From contig NZ_CP113783.1 in assembly GCF_029542205.1 (NCBI RefSeq), positions 2,719,001-2,783,000 of the forward strand: a stretch of DNA of 64,000 nt, written 5' to 3'. The stretch is from Pseudoxanthomonas sp. SE1. Its GTDB lineage: Bacteria; Pseudomonadota; Gammaproteobacteria; Xanthomonadales; Xanthomonadaceae. This document shows, one piece after another, positions 1 to 9,530 of this stretch; the first letter of the stretch is position 1; every line of letters begins with the position of its first letter. The notes beneath the pieces are model-generated. The model saw only the letters and a list, made by a program, of their open reading frames with translations, made no database searches and was not told the DNA's origin. A program made the position numbers and the translations under genes.

Positions 1-1193
1 AGCAGACCGGCAAGTTCTATGTACTGACCGACATGTTTTCGGACCTTGTGCAGGCATGGATGTATGACCCTGCAACGCGCAAGTTCGATAGCGAGCCACT
101 GCTCGCCCACCCCAAGTTCTCGATCAGCCGCCTGATCCTGGGCTCGCAACCAAGCAACTTCAACCGCGTGCTCGGCTTTGTCGTCGACGGTCCGGAACCG
201 GAGGCGACGTACGTCGACCCGGAACTGACCTCGATCCACGCCGGCTTGAAGAAGGCCTATCCCGGCCGCACGGTCGCCATCACGGGTTACAACAATGACC
301 TGTCGCGTGTGCTGTTCACCACCGAAAGTGCGCAGCAGGCATCCAGCTATCGCTTGTTGATCGATCGCAAGCGTGTCGTTGACCTAGGCGATGAGCGCCC
401 CTGGATCGACTCCAAACAGATTGGAGAGCAGCGCTGGGTCAACTATCCCGCCCGTGACGGCCTGAGCATCCCTGCCCTGCTCGACCTGCCGGCCGGTTGG
501 AAGCAGAGCGATGGCCCGCTGCCCACCATCATCCATCCGCACGGAGGTCCCTGGGCCCGTGACTACGGCGGCTGGGACGCGTCGGGCTGGGTACCGTTCC
601 TCACCTCGCGCGGATACGCCGTGCTCCGTCCGCAGTACCGCGGCTCCAGTGGTCTGGGACGCAAGCTGTGGCTGGCCGGTGACGCCGAATGGGGCCAGAA
701 GATGCAGGATGACAAGGACGATGGCGCTGACTGGCTGGTCAAGCAGGGCATCGCCGACCCCGAACGCCTGGCCATCTTCGGTTATTCCTACGGCGGCTTC
801 GCAGCGGCGGCGGCCGTGGTCCGCCCCAACAGTCCTTATCAGTGCGCAATCTCCGGCGCACCGGTGACCGACCTGACCAAGCTGGGCTGGTCATGGAGTG
901 AGAACCGCCTGCAGCGGATCCTGCAAGGCCGGACCGTCAAGGGCATGGACCCCATGCTCAATACCGACAAAGCCAACGTCCCGGTACTGCTGTACGTGGG
1001 CGATCGCGATGTACGCACCCCGTCCTTCCATGCCCGCGGCTTCTACGATGCGGTCAAGGACAAGGTACCGGCAAAATTCGAACTGATCGCCGACATGCCC
1101 CACAGCATGCCGTGGTACTACCGCCACCAGCAGCAAGCCCTTGGCCTGATGGAAAACTTCCTGGCCAAGGATTGCGGGCCGGGCGGACTCTGA
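1..1193 (+). CDS. S9 family prolyl oligopeptidase, C-terminal part (5' truncated by window edge)
   Basis: The reading frame is open from base 3, so the gene starts before the window; 396 residues are visible. The first half is the end of a beta-propeller-like region, and the second half is an alpha/beta-hydrolase peptidase domain. It shows the oxyanion-side HPHGGP motif (near base 535), the nucleophile motif GYSYGG (near 780), an Asp in YVGDRDVRTP (near 1000) and a His in MPHSMPW (near 1100), the order expected for the Ser-Asp-His triad of S9 peptidases. Such enzymes are usually exported and cleave peptides or act as acylaminoacyl peptidases; the signal peptide is not visible here. A strong terminator follows 20 nt after the stop, so it is not co-transcribed with the receptor downstream. 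Confidence 0.93.
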   Translation, partial: QTGKFYVLTDMFSDLVQAWMYDPATRKFDSEPLLAHPKFSISRLILGSQPSNFNRVLGFVVDGPEPEATYVDPELTSIHAGLKKAYPGRTVAITGYNNDLSRVLFTTESAQQASSYRLLIDRKRVVDLGDERPWIDSKQIGEQRWVNYPARDGLSIPALLDLPAGWKQSDGPLPTIIHPHGGPWARDYGGWDASGWVPFLTSRGYAVLRPQYRGSSGLGRKLWLAGDAEWGQKMQDDKDDGADWLVKQGIADPERLAIFGYSYGGFAAAAAVVRPNSPYQCAISGAPVTDLTKLGWSWSENRLQRILQGRTVKGMDPMLNTDKANVPVLLYVGDRDVRTPSFHARGFYDAVKDKVPAKFELIADMPHSMPWYYRHQQQALGLMENFLAKDCGPGGL

Positions 1194-1215
1194 CCCCCAC
1201 GCTTCCACGCATTGG

Positions 1216-1245
1216 AACCCCGCCGCCCGGCGGGGTTTCTTTTTT
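1216..1245 (+). terminator. Rho-independent terminator of the S9 peptidase gene
   Basis: A perfect 10-bp stem (AACCCCGCCG / CGGCGGGGTT) with a 2-nt loop at 1216-1237 is followed directly by a T-rich run to 1245. It lies 23 nt after the peptidase stop codon. Confidence 0.85.
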
Positions 1246-1394
1246 CACCGTTCTCCGAGCGTGCTACCGGCCCGATGCCCGATCCGGCCTCATCTGCGGT
1301 TTCCCGTGCGACAAGCCAGCGTATTGCGCGCCCCCCCCTTAGCACAGCTTCGCGGAAGGCGGTTATGCCCGTGTCACATGTTTCTAACATTTGG

Positions 1395-1424
1395 TTGCTA
1401 TGGGAACCGGACGGTGCATATACT
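1395..1424 (+). promoter_or_regulatory. Candidate sigma-70 promoter of the TonB-dependent receptor
   Basis: TTGCTA (1395-1400), an 18-nt spacer, then TATACT (1419-1424). The -10 element matches the consensus in 5 of 6 positions, the -35 in 4 of 6. The predicted transcription start is near 1431, giving a leader of about 55 nt before the ATG at 1487. Confidence 0.5.
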
Positions 1425-1431
1425 CGCTTAA

Positions 1432-1452
1432 CCCCTGCATAACGTGCAGGGG
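1432..1452 (+). promoter_or_regulatory. Perfect 5'-terminal hairpin in the receptor mRNA leader
   Basis: CCCCTGCA (1432-1439), loop TAACG, TGCAGGGG (1445-1452): an 8-bp perfect stem that begins almost exactly at the transcription start predicted from the promoter at 1395-1424. A hairpin at the extreme 5' end commonly protects an mRNA from RNase E-type decay; that role is inferred here. It does not cover the ribosome binding site (AGGGGA near 1473). Confidence 0.5.
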
Positions 1453-1486
1453 CACTCATCTAGCGGGACTCTTAGGGGATTCAACC

Positions 1487-4393
1487 ATGCAGCAAGCAAA
1501 GAAAGGCATTGCCTTCAAGAAGTTGCCTTTGTTCGTCGCCGTCCTCGGCTGCCTGTACGGCGGCAACGCTATGGCACAGGACGAGGCAACCGAGAATGAA
1601 CCGGAGGAGAAGAAAGAAGCCGTTCAGCTCGACAAGATCACGGTTACCGGCTCGCTGCTCAAGCGTGTCGAATACGACTCCGTGTCACCGGTCCAGGTCA
1701 TCACCGCTGATACCAACATCGCGCTGGGGCAGGTTGAAACCTCCGAGTTCCTGCAGAAGTCGAGCATCGCTGCAGGTGCTACCCAGATCAGCCACCAGTT
1801 CGGCGCATTCGTGACCGAAGGTGGCGTGGGTGCGCAGACCCTGTCGCTGCGCGGCCTTGGCCCGAACCGTAGTCTGGTCCTGCTCAATGGCCACCGCCCC
1901 GGCCCGGCCGGTACGCGCGGCCAGGTGGGCGCGTTCGACCTCAACGTGCTGCCTTCTTCGATCGTGCAGCGCATCGAACTGCTGAAAGACGGCTCGTCCT
2001 CGATCTACGGTTCGGATGCCGTAGCCGGTGTGGCCAATGTCATTACCCGCAAGAACATCACCTCTCCGGAAATCTCCGTGAGCTTCCGCGCCCCATTCTT
2101 TGGCGGTGGCGAAGTGATCAATCTGTCCGGCGCGACCGGCTGGAACTTCGACAACGGCAGCATCACGCTGGCGGGCGAGTACTACAAGCAGTCTCCGCTG
2201 ACTGTCGGCGACCGCGACTTCCTGAAGTGCGCTGAAGACCTGGTGTGGGATCAGGAAGGCAACCGCATCGACCGCGAGGATCGCTCCATCCTCGCCGGCA
2301 CCCCGCTCGGCGGCTGCACCAGCGGCAACCTGTACGCGAACACCGTCAGCGACCTGCTGACGGGTGCGCGCTACGTGCCTACCTGGAACGGCCAGACCAT
2401 CGGCAACATCCCGGGCTACCGCCCGCGCGTAAGCACGACCTACGCGAACTCGCCGCAGGCCAGCTACACCGACGTGCTGAACTTCCCCTTCTTCGGCGAG
2501 CAGTACGTCATCCAGGATCTCGAACGCTTCAGCGGTTACCTGTCGACCGACTTCTCACTGGGTGACGTGAACTGGAAGACCGAACTCCTGGTCAATCGTC
2601 GCGAAAGCGAGTACAGGGGCTTCCGCCAGTTCTTCCCGGTCATCGTCGGTGGTTCGGGCTACTTCTACGCCAACGACCCCGATTTCCGGAATACCGCAAC
2701 ACCCTCCGGTGTTTCTCAGCCGGTCATGCCTTTCCGCTCGAACAGCAGCCAGAAGGTCGACTACTACTACGTCAACACCAACTTCAACGGCCTGTTCGCC
2801 GACACGTGGTCCTGGGACATCAATGCGTCGTACTCGCGCTCCAGCGGTACTTACAGCAATCTGGCGATCGACGCATCCAAGACCGGCGACTGGAACTACG
2901 GTGAAGATGCCCCGACCATCAATTACTTCGATCCGGGTTTCCTCAATGGCACCCGGATGGACGAACTGGTCGGCCTGATTGGTGTGTGGGATACCGGCAA
3001 GACCGTGTACGACCAGACGGTCGTGACCGGCGTGGTGACCGGTGAGCTGTTCAACCTGCCTGCAGGTGCGGTGGGCGCGGCGATCGGTGCCGAGTACCGC
3101 GAATTCAGCATTGACGACCAGCCGGGCTTTTACTCGGTCAACGGTCTCCTTTGGGGCGCGTCCTCTGCACAGCAGACCAAGGGCGACGATTCGGTGAAGG
3201 AAGTGTTCGCCGAAGTCGAAGTGCCGCTGCTGAAGGGCCTGCCGGGCGTCGAGTCGCTGACGTTCAACGCTTCGACCCGCTGGTTCGACTACGACTCGGT
3301 AGGCGACAGCGACGATGTCTGGAAGATCGGTCTGGGCTGGCAGATCGTGCCCTCGCTGCGCCTGCGTGCAACCAAGGGCACTTCGTACCGTGCTCCGGGC
3401 CTGTATGAGCTGTACTTGGGCAATCAGTCGGCCTTCCTGGGTCAGACAGCGATCGATCCCTGCATCAACTGGGGCGAAAGTTCCAATGCCAACATCCGTG
3501 CCAATTGCGGTGCAGCAGGTATTCCGGACAACTACAACGGCGCACCCAGTTCGGCCACCATCTACCAAGGTGGCGGTGCGGGCTTCCTGACACCGGAACA
3601 TTCCAACGCCTTCACCGGCGGTCTGATCTGGACCCCGGAATTCGCTCCGATAAGTGTCGCTCTGGACTACTTCGAGATCGAGGTGTTGGACCAGATCGGC
3701 GAACTGGAAGCGCAGACGATCGTCGCCAGTTGCTACGGCTCGGACGTGTATCCGAACAACTTCTGCTCGATGTTCACGCGTAACGCACCGGATGCTGCGG
3801 TCGAACCAAACGGCATCCAGGAGGTCTATGCGACCTACGTCAACATCAACAAGCAGAAGGTGCGTGGCTATGACCTGCTGGTCCGCTACGAAGACGATTT
3901 CTCGTTCGGCAAGCTGACGCTGGAATCCAATGTCACCTACATGAAAGAAGATGTGGTGCAGCTGTTCGACAGTCCGCTGGCGGGTGGTTCGACAATCTCC
4001 AACTACGTCGGCGGCATCGGCCGTCCGAAGACCGTCGGCAACCTGTCGGCTTCGCTGGAGCGCGGCGACTGGACGTACAACTGGGGCATCGAGTTCGTCG
4101 ACAGCACCCGTCGTCTGACGCCACTCACCTCCACCGGCAGCTACACCTACTTCGGCCATCCCAACGCCGTCGTCGACACCAAGGCCGACAGCCGCACCTA
4201 CCACACGGTATCGGTGCAGTATGAACAGCCGAAGTGGTCGTTCCTGATGGGTATCCGCAACCTGTTCAACAAGGAACCGGACACCATATCGGCCGCCGCT
4301 GGCTACAACCGCTACGGCAACGTACCGGTGAGTGCCACCCAGTACGACTACCTCGGCGTTTCGCTGTTCGCCCGTGTGAACTACAAGTTCTGA
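1487..4393 (+). CDS. TonB-dependent receptor
   Basis: A 968-residue outer-membrane active-transport protein. The start at 1487 is chosen because it gives a classic signal peptide (basic n-region, hydrophobic core, cleavage after NAMA-Q) and has AGGGGA about 8 nt upstream; an in-frame ATG at 1391 would precede the predicted transcription start. After the mature N terminus comes a TonB-box-like stretch (DKITVTGS, about residues 45-52), a plug domain with the typical SLRGLG and LVLLNGHRPG motifs, and a 22-strand-type barrel ending in the C-terminal aromatic residue (NYKF). The conserved GTSYRAP motif of the barrel is present. The substrate cannot be told from sequence. It is monocistronic: its own promoter lies upstream and a terminator lies at 4423-4454. 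The adjacent peptidase hints at peptide or siderophore-like uptake, but only weakly. Confidence 0.95.
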   Translation: MQQAKKGIAFKKLPLFVAVLGCLYGGNAMAQDEATENEPEEKKEAVQLDKITVTGSLLKRVEYDSVSPVQVITADTNIALGQVETSEFLQKSSIAAGATQISHQFGAFVTEGGVGAQTLSLRGLGPNRSLVLLNGHRPGPAGTRGQVGAFDLNVLPSSIVQRIELLKDGSSSIYGSDAVAGVANVITRKNITSPEISVSFRAPFFGGGEVINLSGATGWNFDNGSITLAGEYYKQSPLTVGDRDFLKCAEDLVWDQEGNRIDREDRSILAGTPLGGCTSGNLYANTVSDLLTGARYVPTWNGQTIGNIPGYRPRVSTTYANSPQASYTDVLNFPFFGEQYVIQDLERFSGYLSTDFSLGDVNWKTELLVNRRESEYRGFRQFFPVIVGGSGYFYANDPDFRNTATPSGVSQPVMPFRSNSSQKVDYYYVNTNFNGLFADTWSWDINASYSRSSGTYSNLAIDASKTGDWNYGEDAPTINYFDPGFLNGTRMDELVGLIGVWDTGKTVYDQTVVTGVVTGELFNLPAGAVGAAIGAEYREFSIDDQPGFYSVNGLLWGASSAQQTKGDDSVKEVFAEVEVPLLKGLPGVESLTFNASTRWFDYDSVGDSDDVWKIGLGWQIVPSLRLRATKGTSYRAPGLYELYLGNQSAFLGQTAIDPCINWGESSNANIRANCGAAGIPDNYNGAPSSATIYQGGGAGFLTPEHSNAFTGGLIWTPEFAPISVALDYFEIEVLDQIGELEAQTIVASCYGSDVYPNNFCSMFTRNAPDAAVEPNGIQEVYATYVNINKQKVRGYDLLVRYEDDFSFGKLTLESNVTYMKEDVVQLFDSPLAGGSTISNYVGGIGRPKTVGNLSASLERGDWTYNWGIEFVDSTRRLTPLTSTGSYTYFGHPNAVVDTKADSRTYHTVSVQYEQPKWSFLMGIRNLFNKEPDTISAAAGYNRYGNVPVSATQYDYLGVSLFARVNYKF

Positions 4394-4422
4394 CGGCCGG
4401 TCCGCGCATCGTGGTGTAACAG

Positions 4423-4454
4423 GCAGGGGCGGCGAAAGCCGCCTCTGCTTTTTT
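4423..4454 (+). terminator. Rho-independent terminator of the TonB-dependent receptor
   Basis: An 11-bp stem with one G-T pair (GCAGGGGCGGC / GCCGCCTCTGC) closed by a GAAA tetraloop, followed by six T residues. Confidence 0.88.
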
Positions 4455-4575
4455 GCGGAACCTCCGGCAACAAGTCGAGCACGACCCTTCTTCCATACCC
4501 CACCGGATGCGGTATAAAGAGGCCATCCCGCCGGCCACCGCCGGCGGGCCTGACCAACATCCCTGGGAGGGGAAC

Positions 4576-5013
4576 ATGCGCAAGACCCTGTTGGCCGCCT
4601 GGCTGGCCGTTCCGTTGCTTGGTCTGTCGCTGTCGGCCGCCGCTGCCGATGCGACCGGGCGCTGGAAGACCATCGACAGCGATACCGGCAAGCCCAAGTC
4701 CATCGTGGAAATCACCCGTGCCGCCAACGGTACGCTCAGCGGCCGGATCATCGAGCTGCTCAACCCGAGCAAGCCGAATCCGGTCTGCGACAAGTGCAAG
4801 GACGACCGCAAGAACAAGCCGATCACCGGCATGGAGATCATCCGCGGCATGAAGGCCGACGGTGCCAATGAATGGAGCGGCGGCACGATCCTGAAGCCGG
4901 ACGAAGGCAAGGTGTACAAGTCGAAGATGGAACTGATCGACGGCGGCAAGAAGCTGGAGGTGTCGGGCTGCATCGCCTTCATCTGCAAGTCGCAGACCTG
5001 GATCCGCCAGTAA
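4576..5013 (+). CDS. Secreted DUF2147 family protein
   Basis: A 145-residue protein with a clear Sec signal peptide (MRKTLLAAWL..., cleavage after SAAA-A). The mature part matches the DUF2147 family: an opening ATGRWKTID strand, a repeated IVEI and GTLSGRII pattern, the charged region around DKCKDDRKNKPITGME, and the ending SQTWIR. Four cysteines are present, two as CDKCK and two in CIAFICK, which could form periplasmic disulfides. The start at 4576 has GGGAGGGGAAC just upstream. A TATAAA box at 4513-4518 could be its -10 element, but no convincing -35 was seen. DUF2147 proteins are predicted lipocalin-like periplasmic proteins without an established function. Confidence 0.9.
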   Translation: MRKTLLAAWLAVPLLGLSLSAAAADATGRWKTIDSDTGKPKSIVEITRAANGTLSGRIIELLNPSKPNPVCDKCKDDRKNKPITGMEIIRGMKADGANEWSGGTILKPDEGKVYKSKMELIDGGKKLEVSGCIAFICKSQTWIRQ

Positions 5014-5032
5014 ACGCTTTTCATGAGTTCCC

Positions 5033-5058
5033 GCGGGCCCGGTCATTGCCGGGCCCGC
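5033..5058 (+). terminator. GC-rich inverted repeat after the DUF2147 gene, possible terminator
   Basis: A perfect 10-bp stem (GCGGGCCCGG / CCGGGCCCGC) with a 6-nt loop lies 20 nt after the stop codon. It has no T run, so termination is uncertain. Confidence 0.4.
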
Positions 5059-5129
5059 TGCATTGCAGGGGCGGAAAGGGTGCCGTTCGGTCCATGCGAT
5101 AATCGCGGCCCCCCGTCGCGAAGTCCGTC

Positions 5130-7190
5130 ATGAGCCGCACCGCCCTCGTCACCAACGCCCTGCCCTACGCCAACGGACCGCTGCACCTCGGTCACCTGGT
5201 GGGCTACATCCAGGGCGACATCTGGGTGCGGGCACGGCGCATGCGTGGCGACACGGTGTTCTTCGTGTGTGCCGATGACACCCACGGCACGCCGATCATG
5301 CTGGCCGCGGAGAAGGCGGGCATCACACCCGAGGCCTTCATCGCCGGCATCCAGGCCGGACACGAACGCGACTTCGCCGCCTTCGGCGTGGCGTTCGACC
5401 ACTACGACTCCACCAACTCGGTCGCCAACCGCGAGCTCACGGAAGCGTTCTACGGGCGTCTGGAGGCCGGCGGCCACATCGCGCGCCGCAGCGTCGCGCA
5501 GTTCTACGATCCGGCCAAGGGCATGTTCCTGCCGGACCGTTACATCAAGGGCATCTGCCCGAACTGCGGTTCGGCCGACCAGTATGGCGACAACTGCGAA
5601 GTGTGCGGGGCCACCTACGCGCCGACCGAGTTGAAGGAACCGAAGTCGGTGCTGTCGGGCGCCACGCCCGAGATCCGCGACTCCGAACACTACTTCTTCG
5701 AGGTGGGCCGCTTCGAGGCGTTCCTGCGGGAATGGCTGGCCGGCGACGTGGCACTGCCGGGCGTCAAGGCCAAGCTGCGCGAATGGCTGGATGCGGAGGG
5801 CGGCCTGCGCGCCTGGGACATCTCGCGCGACGCGCCTTACTTCGGCTTCGAGATCCCCGGCGCGCCCGGCAAGTACTTCTACGTGTGGCTGGATGCCCCG
5901 ATCGGCTACCTGAGCAGCTTCCGCACGCTGTGCGCACGCCTGGGCATGGACTTCGACCCATACCTGAAAGCCGGCACCGACACCGAACTGCACCACTTCA
6001 TCGGCAAGGACATCGTCAACTTCCATGGCCTGTTCTGGCCTGCCGTGCTGCACGGTGTCGGCCTGCGCGCACCCACGCGGCTGCACGTCAACGGCTACCT
6101 GACCGTGGATGGCGCGAAGATGTCCAAGTCGCGCGGCACCTTCATCATGGCGCGCACCTACCTGGATGTCGGCCTGGAGCCGGAGGCGCTGCGCTACTAC
6201 TACGCCGCCAAGTCCTCGGGCGGCGTGGATGATCTCGATCTGAATCTGGGCGACTTCATCGCGCGCGTGAACGCGGACCTGGTGGGCAAGTTCGTCAACC
6301 TGGCCAGCCGCTGCGCGGGCTTCATCGACAAGCGCTTCGGGGGAAAGCTCGCGGACGTGTTGCCCGAGCCGGCGATGTACCAGCGCTTCGTCGAGGCGCT
6401 CGGCCCCATCACCGAGGCCTATGAACGCAACGAACCCGCCACCGCGCTGCGCCTGACCATGGCACTGGCCGACGACGCCAACAAATACATCGACGAAAAG
6501 AAGCCGTGGGTGATCGCCAAGCAGGAGGGCGCCGACACCCAACTGCAGGCCATCTGTACGCAAGGTCTGAACCTGTTCCGCATCCTGGCCGCCGCACTGA
6601 AACCCGTCCTGCCGCGCACGGCGGCGGAGGCGGAAGCCTTCCTGAGCGCGCCGGTGGTGCTGTGGAGCGACGTGGCTGCGCCGCTGCTCGGCCACACCAT
6701 CCAGCCCTACTCGCCACTGTTCACCCGTATCGACCCGAAACTGATCGACGCCATGACCGACGCATCCAAGGACACGCTCGCCGCACCCGCACCTGCCCCC
6801 CCCGAGAAGAAGGCCGAGGCGAAGTCGGCTGCGCCCGTGGAAGCGAAGGACGCCACCGGCGTCATCGGCATCGACGATTTCGCCAAGCTCGACCTGCGCG
6901 TCGGCAAGGTGCTGGAATGCGGTTTCGTCGACGGTTCCGACAAGCTGCTGCGCTTCCTGCTGGACGCGGGCGACCTGGGCCAGCGGCAGATCTTCTCCGG
7001 CATCCGCGCCAGCTACGGCGAGCCGGAAAAGCTGATCGGGCGCAACGTGGTGTTCATCGCCAATCTGGCCCCGCGCAAGATGCGCTTCGGCCTCAGCGAG
7101 GGCATGATCCTGTCGGCCGGCTTCGATGGTGGCGCACTGGCGCTGCTGGATGCGGATGCCGGCGCCCTGCCCGGCATGCCGGTGCGCTGA
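5130..7190 (+). CDS. metG: Methionyl-tRNA synthetase
   Basis: A 686-residue class I cytoplasmic enzyme that charges tRNA-Met. The Rossmann fold carries the HIGH-type motif as PLHLGH (residues 17-22) and the KMSKS loop at about 330-334. The connective peptide has a zinc knuckle with Cys 143, 146, 156 and 159 (CPNCG and CEVCG). Residues from about 580 to the end form the OB-fold tRNA-binding (EMAP-like, dimerising) domain starting [14 protein letters not shown], joined by an Ala/Pro/Lys-rich linker. Full length for the two-zinc-ligand, C-terminal-domain form common in gammaproteobacteria. rnfB follows 22 nt after the stop and is probably co-transcribed. Confidence 0.98.
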   Translation: MSRTALVTNALPYANGPLHLGHLVGYIQGDIWVRARRMRGDTVFFVCADDTHGTPIMLAAEKAGITPEAFIAGIQAGHERDFAAFGVAFDHYDSTNSVANRELTEAFYGRLEAGGHIARRSVAQFYDPAKGMFLPDRYIKGICPNCGSADQYGDNCEVCGATYAPTELKEPKSVLSGATPEIRDSEHYFFEVGRFEAFLREWLAGDVALPGVKAKLREWLDAEGGLRAWDISRDAPYFGFEIPGAPGKYFYVWLDAPIGYLSSFRTLCARLGMDFDPYLKAGTDTELHHFIGKDIVNFHGLFWPAVLHGVGLRAPTRLHVNGYLTVDGAKMSKSRGTFIMARTYLDVGLEPEALRYYYAAKSSGGVDDLDLNLGDFIARVNADLVGKFVNLASRCAGFIDKRFGGKLADVLPEPAMYQRFVEALGPITEAYERNEPATALRLTMALADDANKYIDEKKPWVIAKQEGADTQLQAICTQGLNLFRILAAALKPVLPRTAAEAEAFLSAPVVLWSDVAAPLLGHTIQPYSPLFTRIDPKLIDAMTDASKDTLAAPAPAPPEKKAEAKSAAPVEAKDATGVIGIDDFAKLDLRVGKVLECGFVDGSDKLLRFLLDAGDLGQRQIFSGIRASYGEPEKLIGRNVVFIANLAPRKMRFGLSEGMILSAGFDGGALALLDADAGALPGMPVR

Positions 7191-7212
7191 TCCGCGCGGT
7201 CGCGCTACGGCG

Positions 7213-7629
7213 ATGAACGCCGATCTCGTCGAACGCCTCGACCGCCTATTGCCGCAGACGCAATGCGGCCAGTGTGGGTACGACGGTTGCCTGCCTTACG
7301 CGCAGGCAATGGCGCATGGCGACGCAGGCGTGGACCATTGCCCGCCCGGTGGCGATGAGGGCGCGCGGGCCCTCGCAAGGGTGCTGGAAGTACCGCCCCT
7401 GCCCTACGACCGCACGCGCGGTACGCACAAGGCGGCCATCGTCGCAGTGGTGGTCGAAGCCGACTGCATCGGCTGCACGAAGTGCATCCAGGCCTGCCCC
7501 GTGGATGCCATCATCGGCGGCGCGAAACATATGCACGTGGTGATCGACCCCCTGTGCACGGGCTGCGAACTCTGCGTGCCTGCATGCCCGGTGGACTGCA
7601 TTGTGATGGAGCCGGTCCGGGCACCCTGA
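7213..7629 (+). CDS. rnfB: Standalone RnfB/RsxB-type ferredoxin
   Basis: A 138-residue iron-sulfur protein. Residues about 17-42 hold the RnfB-type 4Fe-4S motif (CGQCGYDGC followed by CPPGG), and two ferredoxin motifs follow ([15 protein letters not shown] and [15 protein letters not shown]). The N-terminal membrane helix of canonical RnfB is absent: the protein begins directly with [10 protein letters not shown]. No other rnf/rsx genes (A, C, D, G, E) lie nearby, so it is likely a soluble electron carrier rather than part of a membrane Rnf complex; that is inference. The metG-rnfB pairing is, to my knowledge, usual in Xanthomonadaceae. Confidence 0.9.
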   Translation: MNADLVERLDRLLPQTQCGQCGYDGCLPYAQAMAHGDAGVDHCPPGGDEGARALARVLEVPPLPYDRTRGTHKAAIVAVVVEADCIGCTKCIQACPVDAIIGGAKHMHVVIDPLCTGCELCVPACPVDCIVMEPVRAP

Positions 7630-7641
7630 GTTCGAGAACGA

Positions 7642-8577
7642 TCAACGATCGCCGTTTGCGCAAGCCGAGCACACGCGCTCGACCGTATAACCCTGCGCAC
7701 GCAATTTCTCCACCACCCCATCCTTGCCCAGCAGATGCAAGGCGCCCACGACGACCAGCGCATCGTCGTCGCCGGGCTGGGTGAGGATCTGCCGGATCTT
7801 CGGCACCCATGCGTCGTTGCGCTCCACATTGATGCGCTGGTAGAGGCGCGGGTATTGGCGCTTCATGTCGGCTGCCATGCGGGTCCACAGGCCTTCGGCA
7901 TCGCCGCGACGCCAGGCCTGGTGCAGCCGCTCGGTTTCCGCCGCCCCCTTGTCGGCCTGTTCCAGCGCTTCCGTGATGAACTGGCGCTGCTCGGTGGCAT
8001 CCATGCCGTCCAGCACACCGATCTGTTCCCGCGCGCGCTCCAGCCCGCCCGTCGGCTTGCCGGCGGCCTTGGCCCTGTCCATGAAGTGGTTGTCCAGGCC
8101 CAACTTCGGATCCAGCCCCTGCCTGGTCATCTCGACGATGCTGATGGTAAGAGCGACGAACCACGGCTCGAAACTGTTGAACGTGGCCAGCGGCATGCCG
8201 TTCTCGCCGGCCCAGGCGTCAAGGCGCGACCATGTCGCCTCATCCAGATCCTGCTGGAGCGTCTTGCCATCGGTACGCATGGCGGCCTGCATCATCAACT
8301 GCGGCAGTGCCGGGGACTGCATTTCCTCGGGCGACAGTTCGAACAACAGTCGCTCGGCATCGGCAAACGCGGCGTCGATGTCGGCGGAGAGCGGATAGTC
8401 GCTGGTCCGCAGCAGGTGGAACGAGCCGAGCAGGTACACCGCATTGTCCTTGTCCGAGACCTTCCACATCAGCGGTACGGGCGCTCCCGTCGCTTTGGGC
8501 ACATCTGCCGCGAGAACGGACGTGCTGACCAGCACACCGATCAGGACGAAGGTTTTCAGCGATTGGCGCAACAGCAT
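7642..8577 (-). CDS. TraB/GumN family protein, exported
   Basis: A 311-residue protein. The start at 8577 gives a signal peptide (MLLRQSLKTFVLIGVLVSTSVLA) and is preceded by AAGGAAGG. The TraB/GumN fold is shown by two GxxH-type motifs, LLGSFHLL near residue 50 and VVVGALHLLG near 280, which in this superfamily are proposed metal ligands of a peptidase or erythromycin-esterase-like site. GumN is named from the xanthan cluster, but its role is not established and this copy is not in a polysaccharide locus. It lies 13 nt after the DUF1684 gene and probably forms an operon with it and mutL. Confidence 0.88.
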   Translation of the reverse strand: MLLRQSLKTFVLIGVLVSTSVLAADVPKATGAPVPLMWKVSDKDNAVYLLGSFHLLRTSDYPLSADIDAAFADAERLLFELSPEEMQSPALPQLMMQAAMRTDGKTLQQDLDEATWSRLDAWAGENGMPLATFNSFEPWFVALTISIVEMTRQGLDPKLGLDNHFMDRAKAAGKPTGGLERAREQIGVLDGMDATEQRQFITEALEQADKGAAETERLHQAWRRGDAEGLWTRMAADMKRQYPRLYQRINVERNDAWVPKIRQILTQPGDDDALVVVGALHLLGKDGVVEKLRAQGYTVERVCSACANGDR

Positions 8578-8590
8578 CGGAGCCTTCCTT

Positions 8591-9529
8591 TCAGAGCACT
8601 TTGATGGGCTTCGCGTAAGCCTTCTCACCTGCGTCGACCAGCAGGTCGAGGCGGTTCTCCGCAGGTGGCAGCGGACAGGTGGCGTATGGCGTGAACGCGC
8701 AAGGCGGGTTGTAGGCGCGATTGAAGTCCAGCACCACCTTGCCGTTGCTCGGTCCTTCCGCATCGAGGAAGCGGCCTGCGGGATAGCTGCCGTGCCCACT
8801 GGTGCGATCGGCGAGCACGAAGAACAACGGTCCCTCGGGAGGACCCAGCGCTTCGAGGCGGAACATCTTGCCATCGCGCTCGAACTCGACCGCGCCTGGA
8901 TTCGGTGACTCGTTGGTCACGCCGATCACGTCCACGATGGTCAGTGTCTTGCCTGGTGGGTGCGCGATGTAACGCCCCTCCACGCGCCACGCCTCCTGGA
9001 GGGGCCAGTAATCCAGTCCCACGAACTGCGTGCGCGATTCGGCATCGGCATGCTTCACGCGCAGCGCGTGGCGCCCTCCGCGTTCGATGACCGACAGCGT
9101 GCCCTTGCCTTCATCGAACCCGACGGCGCTTGGCGAAGGATCGCGATCACTCTGCAGTTCCACGCGCCCCTTCAGCGGTTCGCCGTCGAGTGTCAGGTCG
9201 ACACCGCGCTCGGGCGTGAAGAAGATGCGCCCTTCCTGCTGCGTCAACATGCCCATCTTCGCCGGGCCCACGGCGAGCTTGATGCCACTGGCCGGTCCAC
9301 TGCCGAGGAAGTGCGATTTCAGTTCGATCCAGTGCAGGCCGACCAGGCTGGTCCAGCCATCCGGCGCCACCAGTTCGTTCTTCCGTTGCTCGCGCCACGT
9401 GGCGTTGTCGGCCAGGAAGCCGGCATCGACCACTTTGCCGGTCGTCGCCCCCTTCCCGCCATCCCCTCCACACGCGGCCAGCAGGCCCAGCAGCATGGCC
9501 ATCCCCAGCCATCCCGTGTTCTTCCCCAT
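8591..9529 (-). CDS. DUF1684 lipoprotein
   Basis: A 312-residue protein that starts 1 nt after the mutL stop codon. The chosen start gives a lipoprotein signal with the lipobox LLAAC (residues about 17-21); longer in-frame starts inside mutL would hide it. The rest matches DUF1684: an N-terminal WREQRKNELVAPDGW segment, a mid region with SHFLGS, and the conserved C-terminal block containing LDFNRAYNPPCAFTPYATCPLPP. Members are widespread in Xanthomonadaceae and Bacteroidetes; no function has been shown. Confidence 0.88.
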   Translation of the reverse strand: MGKNTGWLGMAMLLGLLAACGGDGGKGATTGKVVDAGFLADNATWREQRKNELVAPDGWTSLVGLHWIELKSHFLGSGPASGIKLAVGPAKMGMLTQQEGRIFFTPERGVDLTLDGEPLKGRVELQSDRDPSPSAVGFDEGKGTLSVIERGGRHALRVKHADAESRTQFVGLDYWPLQEAWRVEGRYIAHPPGKTLTIVDVIGVTNESPNPGAVEFERDGKMFRLEALGPPEGPLFFVLADRTSGHGSYPAGRFLDAEGPSNGKVVLDFNRAYNPPCAFTPYATCPLPPAENRLDLLVDAGEKAYAKPIKVL

Positions 9530-9530
9530 T

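Noticed and set aside
2555..4204. A 549-codon open frame antisense to the TonB-dependent receptor
   Set aside because: It is a GC-rich shadow: the composition (Val, Arg, Gly, His-rich) has no domain pattern, and the plus strand clearly encodes the receptor.
4491..4518. TTCCAT-N16-TATAAA as a promoter of the DUF2147 gene
   Set aside because: The -35 match is poor; TATAAA is mentioned within the gene entry but not claimed as a full promoter.
5043..6695. A 550-codon open frame antisense to metG
   Set aside because: It mirrors codon structure of metG; no ribosome binding site or recognisable motif.
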